From contig CAZZLW010000069.1 of NCBI GenBank assembly GCA_964654605.1, positions 1-64,000 on the forward strand: a stretch of 64,000 nt of DNA, given 5' to 3'. Both the position numbers and the translations under genes were made by a program. The stretch comes from Raineya sp964654605 (GTDB lineage Bacteria > Bacteroidota > Bacteroidia > Cytophagales > Thermonemataceae). Under the pieces are notes generated by a model. It ran no database searches and was not told the origin of the DNA. It saw only the letters and a list, made by a program, of their open reading frames with translations. Positions 43,482 to 52,173 of this stretch are shown here, piece by piece (the stretch's first letter is position 1; each line of letters opens with the position of its first letter).

Positions 43482-44780
43482 TTATTTGATGAATTTGAAC
43501 AAATCCAACTCTTTGAACTTTACTTTTTGTAAGGCTCTTGTCATAAAGCCTTCTATTTCGTAAGGGAAAAAGGAGGCTCGCCAAGAACCTGTATTCGTGA
43601 TTACCACCCAAGCAAAGCCATCGCTACGGCGAGTAAGTGAAATATTGGTGCTGGCAAGGTTGCCTGTACGCCACCATTTTTCGGGTGTGATTTGCTTCCA
43701 ACCCAAAGCCTTTTGTATTTGCAAGCTATCGGTAGTTTGGAGTGTCATTTCGGCAATGCTTTTAGCAGTTAAAAAGTCTTTGGGATTTTCCCAAGCATCA
43801 ATGTAGCTCAAAAAGCGTAACATATCTACTGAACTGGCTATCCAGCCCCCAGCGGCTCCCAAACCCTGAATATAAGTACCTTCATAGGCTCTTGAAGCTG
43901 AATCGTGTGGGGCATAAATAGAAAGATTTTGAGGGGTATTTGTCGCAACATAGTACCTGACTTCGTGAGGAAAACGCTCTTTGTACCTACTTCTACCGAT
44001 ACGCATACGTCTGATTTGCATTTTAGCTAAAACAACTTCTCGCATAAAAGTTTCATAATCTTTTCCCGAAACCTCTTCAATGATTTTTCCAAGCAAAGCA
44101 TAGCCAAAATTAGAGTAGTCGTAAAAAGAGCCGGGCGGGAAAACCTTTTTTTGCGATAGCATAAAACGCATTACGCTATCAAAGGGGGGCGGAGAAGGAG
44201 TTTTCATAATTTGAGCAATTTGTACAGGCACAAACATTGGGTCGGTACGGAGATAGTTCCACCAGCCTGCGGTATGAGTAAGCAAGTGCCTGATAGTGAT
44301 GCCATACATAGTGGTATCGGCAATCCAAGTGTTGTAACGCTTCAAAATGCCGTTTTTCCCGAATACTTTGCTATCCAAGTTGAACTTGCCTTGCTCTACA
44401 AGGTGCATAATGCCTACGGTAGTGATGAGCTTGGAGGCACTTGCAATGCGAAAAAGATGGTGCGGCTTTACAGGAATTTTTCGTTCTTCATCTGCCCAAC
44501 CAAAACCTTTGGCATACACGAGCTTGCCGTAGTAAGAAATGGCTATACTCATTCCCTTAATTTCCCACTGACGTATAAAATCCCAAGCCATACTATCCAG
44601 CAGAGCTGTTTCGGGGGAGGAAGAAAGTACTGCGAGGGTATCGTAATTGATTTCTTCGGTGTCATCAATATCACGGATAATTTTTACAGGTTTTTGAAGC
44701 GAAGGCTTTTCTTGATGAGAAGAGCAACTCACAAATACAAAAACTATCACCCAAGATAACAGATAAACCAAATTCTTCAT
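43482..44780 (-). CDS. Serine hydrolase of the beta-lactamase/PBP4* family, lipoprotein
   Basis: 432 residues. A lipoprotein signal (MKNLVYLLSWVIVFVFVSC, C19) places it on a membrane facing the periplasm. Catalytic motif 1 is RIASASK (S114, K117); motif 2 is YDYSNFGYALLG; HLLTHTAGWW is the conserved region between. The class (Pfam Beta-lactamase, ABC-type serine) covers esterases, D-aminopeptidases and peptidoglycan carboxypeptidases as well as class C beta-lactamases. Resistance is not implied. A clear promoter lies 22 bases upstream. A second member of the family begins at 63765. Confidence 0.87.
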   Translation of the reverse strand: MKNLVYLLSWVIVFVFVSCSSHQEKPSLQKPVKIIRDIDDTEEINYDTLAVLSSSPETALLDSMAWDFIRQWEIKGMSIAISYYGKLVYAKGFGWADEERKIPVKPHHLFRIASASKLITTVGIMHLVEQGKFNLDSKVFGKNGILKRYNTWIADTTMYGITIRHLLTHTAGWWNYLRTDPMFVPVQIAQIMKTPSPPPFDSVMRFMLSQKKVFPPGSFYDYSNFGYALLGKIIEEVSGKDYETFMREVVLAKMQIRRMRIGRSRYKERFPHEVRYYVATNTPQNLSIYAPHDSASRAYEGTYIQGLGAAGGWIASSVDMLRFLSYIDAWENPKDFLTAKSIAEMTLQTTDSLQIQKALGWKQITPEKWWRTGNLASTNISLTRRSDGFAWVVITNTGSWRASFFPYEIEGFMTRALQKVKFKELDLFKFIK

Positions 44781-44801
44781 ATTTTTGCTTACTCAATTCT
44801 G

Positions 44802-44832
44802 CAAAAGTAATACAAGACAAGAAAATTACAAA
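44802..44832 (-). promoter_or_regulatory. Promoter of the serine hydrolase gene
   Basis: Minus strand: TTTG (44832-44829), 19 bases, TACTTTTG (44809-44802), 21 bases before the ATG. Identical -7 box and spacing to the promoter at 29515-29545. Confidence 0.65.
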
Positions 44833-44893
44833 AAATTTGGTTTTGGTTACTTTTTTCTAACATTTTGAAAATAATCAATTTTTAGCTTGATAT

Positions 44894-45862
44894 ATGGCTT
44901 TTAGTTTATCGGTAGTAATACCCAACTACAATGGAGTAAATCTACTTGCTCAAAATTTACCATACCTATACAAAGCACTTGAAAGTTCTTTTGTAACTGA
45001 TTTTGAAATTATTGTAGCAGACGATGCTTCAAAAGATAATTCCATTGATTTTTTAGAAAAAAAATTCCCTGATATTATTATTGTTCAGAATAATAAAAAT
45101 GTGGGCTTTGCTTCTAACATCAATTCAGGAATTTTCAAGGCAACAAAAGACCTCATTTTTGCAATGAATACTGATATTAGATTGGAAGAGGGATATTTTC
45201 TGCCTTTATTTCGTTATTTTGAATATTCTGATACTTTTGCTGTAATGGGGAAAGTCATTGCTTGGGAAAATGACGATTTGCAAGACTCTGCCAAATATCC
45301 TGATATGTCTTTTTGGAGTATTAAAGGAACTAAAAATTATTCCATTAAAGGTGAGAAAGTGGAAAAAATGTATTCTTTTTTTGCGTCGGGGGCTAATATG
45401 CTTGCTGACCGAAAAAAGCTAATAGAACTAGGTGGTTTTAATGAACTTTTTAGTCCTTACTATGGAGAAGACCTTGATTTAGGCATTACGGCTTGGCGAG
45501 CAGGATATAAGATTTATTTTGAACCTCAAGCTGTTTGTAGGCATTTGGCTTCCTCTACCATAAAGAAAGAACCTTCTGAAAAAGTTAAAATAATAACCAA
45601 ACGAAATAAATTTATTTTACATTATTTGCATTTTGAAAAGTTTGACTTGTTAATTTATTGTACAAAACTAATTGCCTACTTTGTTTTGAAGTGTCTTGTT
45701 TTTGACAAATATTTTATTCGTGGGTTTGCCCTTTTTATCAGTTCTCTAAAAGAGATTAGAAAAGTTAAAAGATCTTTACAAAAACACAGGAAAAAAAGCA
45801 TTAGAAATGTGGTAAAAGAAATTGAGAATAGCTTAAAGGAAAAGAAAATAGAAATATTTTAA
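44894..45862 (+). CDS. Glycosyltransferase family 2
   Basis: 322 residues. GT-A fold: LSVVIPNYNGVNLLAQNLPYL, EIIVADDASKDNSIDFLE, NNKNVGFASNINSGI and MNTDIRLEEGYF (nucleotide-sugar and metal region), then GGFNELFSPYYGEDLDLGITAWRAGYKIYFEP. These are rhamnosyl/glucosyl-transferase-like motifs. A C-terminal hydrophobic segment (about 245-275) may attach it to the membrane. Basic tail. It starts the glycan cluster continuing to 50181. Donor and acceptor are unknown. Confidence 0.88.
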   Translation: MAFSLSVVIPNYNGVNLLAQNLPYLYKALESSFVTDFEIIVADDASKDNSIDFLEKKFPDIIIVQNNKNVGFASNINSGIFKATKDLIFAMNTDIRLEEGYFLPLFRYFEYSDTFAVMGKVIAWENDDLQDSAKYPDMSFWSIKGTKNYSIKGEKVEKMYSFFASGANMLADRKKLIELGGFNELFSPYYGEDLDLGITAWRAGYKIYFEPQAVCRHLASSTIKKEPSEKVKIITKRNKFILHYLHFEKFDLLIYCTKLIAYFVLKCLVFDKYFIRGFALFISSLKEIRKVKRSLQKHRKKSIRNVVKEIENSLKEKKIEIF

Positions 45863-45922
45863 CACCGCCGAAAAAACTCTGCAAGTGTATAAAAACATTT
45901 TGAAAAACAAATATTAACTTTT

Positions 45923-46681
45923 ATGCTAAAACGCTATTACAATCTCTTGAAAAATGTAAAGAATTGGCACAAGTATTTTGCCATAAAGAATAACCCTGAC
46001 AAGTTTTTTCTCATAAAGGGAAGAGGGGGAGTAGATTTTTGGATTATAGAGGAGATTTTGCCGACATTCAAGGAGATTTATATGCAAGATATCTACCAAA
46101 TAAAATTCTTGCGAAAGGAACTATCTACTCAAGAGCCAATTATTGTTGATATTGGTGCTAATGCAGGATACGCTGCTACTTTCTTTTTTCAGTTTTTTCC
46201 AAAAGCCCGCATTTTATCTTTTGAGCCTTTACCTACTAATTTTGAATTATTAAGTAAGAATCAACAAGAAAACGCCCATTTGCATTGGGAAATTATACCC
46301 AAAGCCGTAGGTGATTGTACTGGTAGTACACAAATTTTTTATTGTAAGAGTAAAGAAATTACCCCCGTTGCAAGCATCTTACAAAACTTTGATGCTCAAA
46401 ACACGGATAATTTATCAGTTGAAATGATTTCTCTGCAAGACATATTTCAAGAATATGCTTTACCTCATATTGACTTGCTGAAAGTAGATTGCGAAGGGGC
46501 AGAGTATGATATTTTATATGCTACACCCAAGCAGATACTTGATAAAGTTCGCTGCATTGTGATGGAAACACATTTTTGCAATAAAGTAAATGCTAATCAA
46601 GATGCGATGAAGAACTTTTTGCAGAAACAAGGTTTTGAGGTTAAAACTCAAAAAGAGATGCTTTGGGCGTGGAATGCTTAG
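45923..46681 (+). CDS. FkbM-family methyltransferase 1
   Basis: 252 residues. SAM-binding motif VDIGANAGYAATFFFQFFPKARILSFEPLP, then DLLKVDCEGAEYDILYAT, both diagnostic of FkbM O-methyltransferases. These methylate sugar hydroxyls, typically on surface glycans in clusters like this one. It follows the GT2 gene by 60 bases on the same strand. The other FkbM gene next to it lies on the opposite strand and is only distantly alike. Confidence 0.87.
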   Translation: MLKRYYNLLKNVKNWHKYFAIKNNPDKFFLIKGRGGVDFWIIEEILPTFKEIYMQDIYQIKFLRKELSTQEPIIVDIGANAGYAATFFFQFFPKARILSFEPLPTNFELLSKNQQENAHLHWEIIPKAVGDCTGSTQIFYCKSKEITPVASILQNFDAQNTDNLSVEMISLQDIFQEYALPHIDLLKVDCEGAEYDILYATPKQILDKVRCIVMETHFCNKVNANQDAMKNFLQKQGFEVKTQKEMLWAWNA

Positions 46682-46755
46682 AATATGGAAAAGATATTTG
46701 AGAGAAATTCGTCATCTTGGTACGTGAAGCACCGTTCTTTTGAACTAAAATGGTT

Positions 46756-47454
46756 TTATTTTTTCTTAAATAGTTGTTTTATAGGTTTTAACATTTTGAT
46801 TAAAGCTATTTGAGCTTTTTTGATAATCAGTTGCAGTTTTTCAAATGTTGAAATAAAAAAAGTACCTTTTTTTACGAAAATAGTATCGCTATCATCTTTA
46901 TACCATTCTACATAGTTATTTTTCTTTGCCCAATCCATAATTTGTTTGATATTGGGATTGGTGTAATATTTGCCGTGTGTTTCTATTGAAAGAATGTTGG
47001 GCTGGCTAATCATATGTTTGATTACATACCATTCTGCCCCTTCAATATCAATGCTAACTAAATCAAAGTCGCCTCTATCTATTTCGCTGAACATAACACA
47101 ATTCACAGTAATCTTAGAAGAATCCTCTTTTTTGCAATTATCATTCACAATAGCGGGGCTTTTTTCCAAAACACTTACAAAGGTAGAAGCCTCTCTTTTG
47201 CATAGCTCTATTGTTCCGTTGAAGTCAAAAATAGCAGTTTCAATAACTTTTACATTGGGATATTCTGAAAAAAAATATTCAATTTTACGAACATATTCGG
47301 GGTCTGCTTCAATGAGTGAAGTGGAAACCCCTTCTTTGATAAAGCTAATTACATTAGACTCTTCGGGTAGATACACCCCCACCTCACAAATATTTTTGGG
47401 TGAATAGCCTTTTTCTTTCAGTTTTCTGTATAAACGAATAGCTCCTTTATTCAT
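46756..47454 (-). CDS. FkbM-family methyltransferase 2
   Basis: 232 residues. ICEVGVYLPEESNVISF occupies the SAM motif I position, followed by SLIEADPEYV, and FDLVSIDIEGAEWYVIKHM is the typical acidic motif. The glycine-rich loop is atypical (EVGVY in place of DIGAN), so SAM binding may be altered. A basic tail (KMLKPIKQLFKKK) suggests membrane association. It lies 3 bases after the GT17 gene, in one operon with it and the ABC exporter. Confidence 0.82.
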   Translation of the reverse strand: MNKGAIRLYRKLKEKGYSPKNICEVGVYLPEESNVISFIKEGVSTSLIEADPEYVRKIEYFFSEYPNVKVIETAIFDFNGTIELCKREASTFVSVLEKSPAIVNDNCKKEDSSKITVNCVMFSEIDRGDFDLVSIDIEGAEWYVIKHMISQPNILSIETHGKYYTNPNIKQIMDWAKKNNYVEWYKDDSDTIFVKKGTFFISTFEKLQLIIKKAQIALIKMLKPIKQLFKKK

Positions 47455-47457
47455 AAT

Positions 47458-48315
47458 TCAAATTATTAAATTCTGAAACTTGTTTATGTTTTCTTTTACA
47501 TACTTTGGAAAAAGTATGTTTGTATTGAAAATATCTGTCTTCTGAAAGACTTCGTTTTCGTTAAATAATGATTTTCCCGAAGCAATCAGACTTTTTATTT
47601 TTTGCACGTCTTTATAAGAACCAATGTTAAATTCTGGGTGAGCTAAAGACTCAAGTTTTTTAATGATTCTTTCAATTCCTCCCATATAACTAAAATGCCA
47701 GCCTCCTTCACGTATAATTTTTACTTGAGGTTCTGATAAATCACGTTGTAAGCGTGTTTTTTCAATGGTTTTAGTAATTGTTCTGAGTTCTTTGAAAGAA
47801 AGCATCACACTTCCTTGCCACCAACCAAAGCCATTTTCGTTGATTTGGGCTTTGGCTTTTCCTTCGTAATCGTTTATTTTTTTGCAAATATTATTCAGGA
47901 AATAGCAGGCAAAATACTGCCGAAAAACTTTGATGCCTTCGGTGTAGGCATATTCTTTTACTTTTTCGGCTCGGGGTATTTCGTCTAAATCTGAAACAAT
48001 GATAACATCATCATCTTTGCAGTTTTTTAGCCCTAATAAAATATGCTCTTTCTGGTGGTCATCGTAGTCCCAAGGGGTAGGTACTCTAAATTTTTTCCAA
48101 AAACTGGGATATTTATCTACAACAATATGAGTAATTTTATGTTCAAAAGCCTTGAAAAGATGTTTGTTTTCTTGGAAATACAAAGGTTTAGGTTGTTTTT
48201 GGAAAGTACGAGTAGCCTCTACAAGTACAAATTTATCAACTACTTCGTCAAGTTCATTTAAGCGAATTTCCAACAACTCCAACTCATTGAAAAAGGCAAA
48301 ACAATCGTAAATCAT
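47458..48315 (-). CDS. Glycosyltransferase family 17 (beta-1,4-N-acetylglucosaminyltransferase-like)
   Basis: 285 residues. Family hallmarks are the opening MIYDCFAFFNELELLEIRLNEL, FVLVEATRTFQKQPKPLYF, DDDVIIVSDLDEIPRAEKV with the DxD motif, and GGWHFSYMGGIERIIKKLESLAHPEF. GT17 includes the animal MGAT3 bisecting enzyme; bacterial members add sugars to exopolysaccharide or glycoprotein glycans. It is complete in length. It lies between the ABC exporter (3 bases upstream) and the FkbM gene, which suggests a co-expressed glycan unit. Confidence 0.88.
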   Translation of the reverse strand: MIYDCFAFFNELELLEIRLNELDEVVDKFVLVEATRTFQKQPKPLYFQENKHLFKAFEHKITHIVVDKYPSFWKKFRVPTPWDYDDHQKEHILLGLKNCKDDDVIIVSDLDEIPRAEKVKEYAYTEGIKVFRQYFACYFLNNICKKINDYEGKAKAQINENGFGWWQGSVMLSFKELRTITKTIEKTRLQRDLSEPQVKIIREGGWHFSYMGGIERIIKKLESLAHPEFNIGSYKDVQKIKSLIASGKSLFNENEVFQKTDIFNTNILFPKYVKENINKFQNLII

Positions 48316-48318
48316 ACA

Positions 48319-50181
48319 TCAAACAATTTTGGTTTCTATTGTCGGAGTAAGGTCTTCAATAATTTCTGCACTTCGGTAAAGTTTAGCATAAAGACTATGG
48401 GGAGTACTCAAAAGCTCTTGATGTGTGCCTCTTTCTACTATTTCGCCTTTATCCATTACTAAGATTTCATCAGCCTTTTGAATGGTGCTTAAACGATGAG
48501 CAATAACTAGGGCAGTACGCTCTTGCATAAGTTCGTTGAGAGCTTCTTGTACAATTTTTTCAGATTCATTATCCAAAGCCGAAGTAGCTTCGTCCAAAAT
48601 TAGGATAGGCGGGTTTTTGAGTACAGCTCTGGCGATACTGATACGTTGGCGTTGCCCGCCTGAAAGTTGAGAACCTCTTTCACCGATGTTGGTATGGTAA
48701 CCTTGTGGTAATTTTTCAATGAATTCGTGAGCGTGAGCAATTTTAGCCGCCTGTATCACTTCTTCCATTGTAGCTTCTTTTCCAAAGGCAATGTTATTGA
48801 AAACCGTGTCATTAAATAGTATTGCTTCTTGGCTTACTATACCCATTTGTTTGCGAAGTGAGTGCATAGTGATTTCTTTGATGTCGTAGCCATCAATTAA
48901 AATTCTGCCTTTTTGTACTTCATAAAAACGACAAAGCAAATCGGCGATAGTAGATTTCCCACTGCCCGAAGCTCCTACAAGAGCTATCATTTTTCCTTTG
49001 GTAATGGAAAAATTTATGTTTTTGAGTACCCACTGCTCATTCCTATAGGCAAAACTTACATTTTCAAACGTGATTCTTTCATTGAAAGTAGGTAAATCTT
49101 TCGCATTAGGTCTATCCTGAATTTCAGGTTTTATATCAATCAGTTCAAAAATTCTTTCAGCAGAAGCTACACCTCTTTGAATGTGGCTAAACATTGTGAT
49201 AATTTCTTTGATAGGCTGTGTAACTTGCGATAATATTCCTAAAAAGCCAAAAAATTGGGACGCAGTAAGCGATTTATCGCCTTGCAAAATTAAATTTCCT
49301 CCATAAAGCACTACACCAATTACCAAAGCCACCCCCATAAACTCGGAAAAAGGTGAGGATAGCTCTCTTTTGTAGCCAATGCTTTTTACCAAGTAGGTAT
49401 ATTTTTCATTTTCTACTTTGAACTTTTGTTTTACAAATTTTTCGGCATTGAAAGCCTTGACAATCCGAATACCACTGAAAGTTTCGTCCATTATGCTCAA
49501 AACCGTGCCAATCGTTTCTTGTACTTGCTTGGATTGCTTGCGAAGTTTATTGACAAGCAAGGCAACAAAACCACCTGTAAGTGGAATGTAAATCAATACA
49601 AAAAGTGTGAGCGAAGGAGAAATGTAAAAAAGGGCAACAAAGTACAAAATCAGTAGGATAGGTTCTCGGAATAAGGCTTTGAAAGAGGTAGTTAGGATAA
49701 ATTCCACTTCTGCTACATCGGAGGTCATACGCGAAAGGATATTACCTTTTCGCTGTTCGGTGAAGTAGCCTAAATGCAGTTCAAGGGTTTTCTCAAAAAC
49801 TTCTTGACGAATCTTTCCAACCAAACGAGCTTTTAATTTTTCTAAAACTCTGATAGTTAGATACTTGAATAAATTTGCAAAAAATACCGAAGTAACCACA
49901 AACAAACACACTTTCCATAGCAAACTAACTGCTCCTTCTTCGTAATAAATTTTCGCTTGCCAATACTGAAAAGTTTGCACAAAATACTCAACAGAAAACT
50001 CAAATGCAGGAATTTGCCCGATAGCTTGGGGTTTGTTTTGGAAAAGTATTTCCAAAACAGGTATAATCATTGTAAAATTGATAAGCCCAAACAGCGATGC
50101 TAAAAGCGAGGTAACAAGAAATACAACAATAAACTTCTGTATTGAGCTAACGATTGTAAATATGCGTAAGTAGGTTTTCAC
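48319..50181 (-). CDS. MsbA-like ABC exporter (fused membrane and ATPase domains)
   Basis: 620 residues. Six membrane helices (1-330) are followed by a nucleotide-binding domain: Walker A VGASGSGKST with K409, signature LSGGQRQRISIARA, Walker B ILILDEATSALD, and the switch His in IAHRLST. It is a homodimeric half-transporter of the lipid/lipopolysaccharide flippase class, inner membrane. The adjacent glycosyltransferases suggest export of lipid-linked glycan. Whether it is the housekeeping msbA or a dedicated exporter cannot be told from sequence alone. Confidence 0.9.
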   Translation of the reverse strand: MKTYLRIFTIVSSIQKFIVVFLVTSLLASLFGLINFTMIIPVLEILFQNKPQAIGQIPAFEFSVEYFVQTFQYWQAKIYYEEGAVSLLWKVCLFVVTSVFFANLFKYLTIRVLEKLKARLVGKIRQEVFEKTLELHLGYFTEQRKGNILSRMTSDVAEVEFILTTSFKALFREPILLILYFVALFYISPSLTLFVLIYIPLTGGFVALLVNKLRKQSKQVQETIGTVLSIMDETFSGIRIVKAFNAEKFVKQKFKVENEKYTYLVKSIGYKRELSSPFSEFMGVALVIGVVLYGGNLILQGDKSLTASQFFGFLGILSQVTQPIKEIITMFSHIQRGVASAERIFELIDIKPEIQDRPNAKDLPTFNERITFENVSFAYRNEQWVLKNINFSITKGKMIALVGASGSGKSTIADLLCRFYEVQKGRILIDGYDIKEITMHSLRKQMGIVSQEAILFNDTVFNNIAFGKEATMEEVIQAAKIAHAHEFIEKLPQGYHTNIGERGSQLSGGQRQRISIARAVLKNPPILILDEATSALDNESEKIVQEALNELMQERTALVIAHRLSTIQKADEILVMDKGEIVERGTHQELLSTPHSLYAKLYRSAEIIEDLTPTIETKIV

Positions 50182-50209
50182 GATACAAATTTATTCAGTA
50201 AAATGATGT

Positions 50210-51343
50210 TTATGATATTTGCTGGCATTTAATTTTTTCGTAGAATGGTTTGGTAGAAAATATACTATCAGCGATATTATTTAATTTTTGTGTGCAAATT
50301 TGGATAGCTTGCTCCGATTGGTCAATACCTATCCAATTTCTTTCTAATAGATGTGCTGATACAAGTGTTGTCCCCGAACCACAAAAACAATCTAATACAT
50401 AGCTTTGAGGATTTGATGAGGTTTGAATAATTAAATTGAGCATATCAGCATTTTTTTCCGTAGGGTAAGTAGGGTATTGTGGGTCTTTGAAATCCCATAT
50501 ATCCTGAACTCTTTTGCCCTCTTGTTCATCTAAATATATTTTTTTTCGGGGGTTACCTTTTTCCGACCACTCAATTAGCCCTTGGCTATCCCATAGCTCC
50601 AAAGTAGCAACATCTGTACGCCAGTGTCTTCCTTTGGGAGGTAAAATTCCCTTGAAACTCAAAGCAGTTTTTCCATTCAGCGTTTCGCCAGGTGCGTGTA
50701 AGGGAATTGTTGTGTATCTTCTGCCGTTTTTGTCTATTTTAGGAAAAAGTTTTGTTTTATCCTCTTCGCTGTAAGGCAATTTAGGTTCATTCCAAATAGG
50801 ATTAGCCCCTTTTGAATAAAACAAAACCATATCTTTGATATTTCCATAAGCTTTTCTTGCAAAATTTTTAGGATTACATTTGATACGTGCTATGTCGTTT
50901 CTAAAATTTTTTGCTCCAAAAATTTCGTCCATAATAATTTTCACATAGTGTCCGATTTTGTAATCTATATGTAAGTAAATAGAACCTTTTTCAGAAAGCA
51001 GATTTTTCAGCAGAAATAATCTTTCTCTCAAAAACTCCAAAAATTCGGTTCCTGTTAGCGTATCAGCGTAAGCGAGTTGTCCATTTTTTTCAAAACTAAT
51101 GCTATTAGCTCTTTTTTCAGAAAAGATGAACTTATTATTGGTAGCAAAAGGAGGGTCTATGTATATTAAATCTATTTTACCTGCTAAATTTTGTTTTTCT
51201 ATAAGATGCTTTAAGGCTATAGCACACTCACCCCAAATCAGTTTATTAGGGCTATTTATATCATTTTGTTTAATGAAGTTACTATCACTGATTTTTTGGT
51301 AGATTTCTTTTTCTGTTTTTTTGCCAAAATATTCTATAAACAT
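50210..51343 (-). CDS. Type II DNA methyltransferase (N6-adenine/N4-cytosine class)
   Basis: 377 residues from ATG 51343; a TTG at 51382 would overlap the upstream gene. Catalytic motif IV is D63-P-P-F (DLIYIDPPFATNN) and the SAM-binding motif I, VLDCFCGSGTTLVSAHLLERNWIG, lies near the C-terminus. That order is the beta class. DPPF leaves open whether A-N6 or C-N4 is methylated. The target recognition region lies between. With the nuclease just upstream it forms a restriction-modification system. Recognition sequence is not inferable. Confidence 0.88.
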   Translation of the reverse strand: MFIEYFGKKTEKEIYQKISDSNFIKQNDINSPNKLIWGECAIALKHLIEKQNLAGKIDLIYIDPPFATNNKFIFSEKRANSISFEKNGQLAYADTLTGTEFLEFLRERLFLLKNLLSEKGSIYLHIDYKIGHYVKIIMDEIFGAKNFRNDIARIKCNPKNFARKAYGNIKDMVLFYSKGANPIWNEPKLPYSEEDKTKLFPKIDKNGRRYTTIPLHAPGETLNGKTALSFKGILPPKGRHWRTDVATLELWDSQGLIEWSEKGNPRKKIYLDEQEGKRVQDIWDFKDPQYPTYPTEKNADMLNLIIQTSSNPQSYVLDCFCGSGTTLVSAHLLERNWIGIDQSEQAIQICTQKLNNIADSIFSTKPFYEKIKCQQIS

Positions 51344-51378
51344 TATCAAAGATTTTACGCAAAAATACGAATAAATAT

Positions 51379-52161
51379 TCAAACTTGATACAAAAATTCC
51401 CTTAACAACAAGGCACTCATTATGTTTTCATTTTTGTATTTATTGCAAATACTTTGATAGAGCTTGTTTTCACCTTTGATATACACTACTCCATCAAGGA
51501 TAGCAATGGTAATGACCTTATCAGAAGTTACTCCCAATATTCTAACAGCGTCTTCAAATTGAGCGTTTTGGTGTCCTCCAAAATCTGTCAGGAATTTAGC
51601 TTCGCCAATAATGTATTTTTTATTGAAACGAGCTACAAAATCAAGCCCTTTATAGTGTTCATAATTACAGATTTCTTTGACAAATAGTTTTAGTTCTTGG
51701 TCGCTCCCGTCTAAAATAGCATCTTTGTCTGAACTGATAAAAGATTCAAAAGGAATAGGCTCTATGCCCAATGATTTTTTGTTTAGCCATCTTCGGAAAA
51801 GCGGTCCGATTTGTCTATTAGTTTCTTTGGGTTCAGAGCATTTTTCAAAAATTTTATCAAGCCCCATTTCATATAATCTGCCACAAATACGATTGATAGT
51901 TTTAGGATTTCTTTCTATGGCAGAAGTATCTCTTTTCAGGAAAGCTACATAGCTATCTTTGATTGGGAATAAATCCAGCTTCAGAAGTTCTCTGATTAAA
52001 CGAATATTATCTTGTTGATTGAATGCTATTTCTACATTTTGCCAAATATCTTGGCGTATTGTTCTAATTCCTTCGGGAATAGTAGGATACACCTGAAATA
52101 AATCATCAAGATAAGCCCTTTGATTAGCATACTCTATACTTAGTTCAAGCCAAGGACTCAT
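51379..52161 (-). CDS. Putative type II restriction endonuclease
   Basis: 260 residues. A PD-(D/E)xK-like centre is visible: D174 in HYKGLDFVARF and E187-x-K189 in YIIGEAKFLTDFGGHQNAQFEDAVRI. The sheet-plus-glutamine pattern is typical of restriction enzymes. The N-terminal 130 residues are helical. It lies 35 bases upstream of a DNA methyltransferase on the same strand, the main reason for the call. I do not recognise the subfamily. Confidence 0.78.
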   Translation of the reverse strand: MSPWLELSIEYANQRAYLDDLFQVYPTIPEGIRTIRQDIWQNVEIAFNQQDNIRLIRELLKLDLFPIKDSYVAFLKRDTSAIERNPKTINRICGRLYEMGLDKIFEKCSEPKETNRQIGPLFRRWLNKKSLGIEPIPFESFISSDKDAILDGSDQELKLFVKEICNYEHYKGLDFVARFNKKYIIGEAKFLTDFGGHQNAQFEDAVRILGVTSDKVITIAILDGVVYIKGENKLYQSICNKYKNENIMSALLLREFLYQV

Positions 52162-52173
52162 TTGTAATTTTTA

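Noticed and set aside
43482..44780. Possible beta-lactam resistance gene
   Set aside because: The family is mostly esterases and peptidases. SxxK and YxN alone do not support a resistance call.
46685..46813. 42-codon frame starting MEKIFERNSSSWYVKHRSFELKW three bases after the FkbM stop
   Set aside because: It could be the start of a lost gene, but it overlaps the 3' end of the opposite-strand gene and has no recognisable family. Too short to support.
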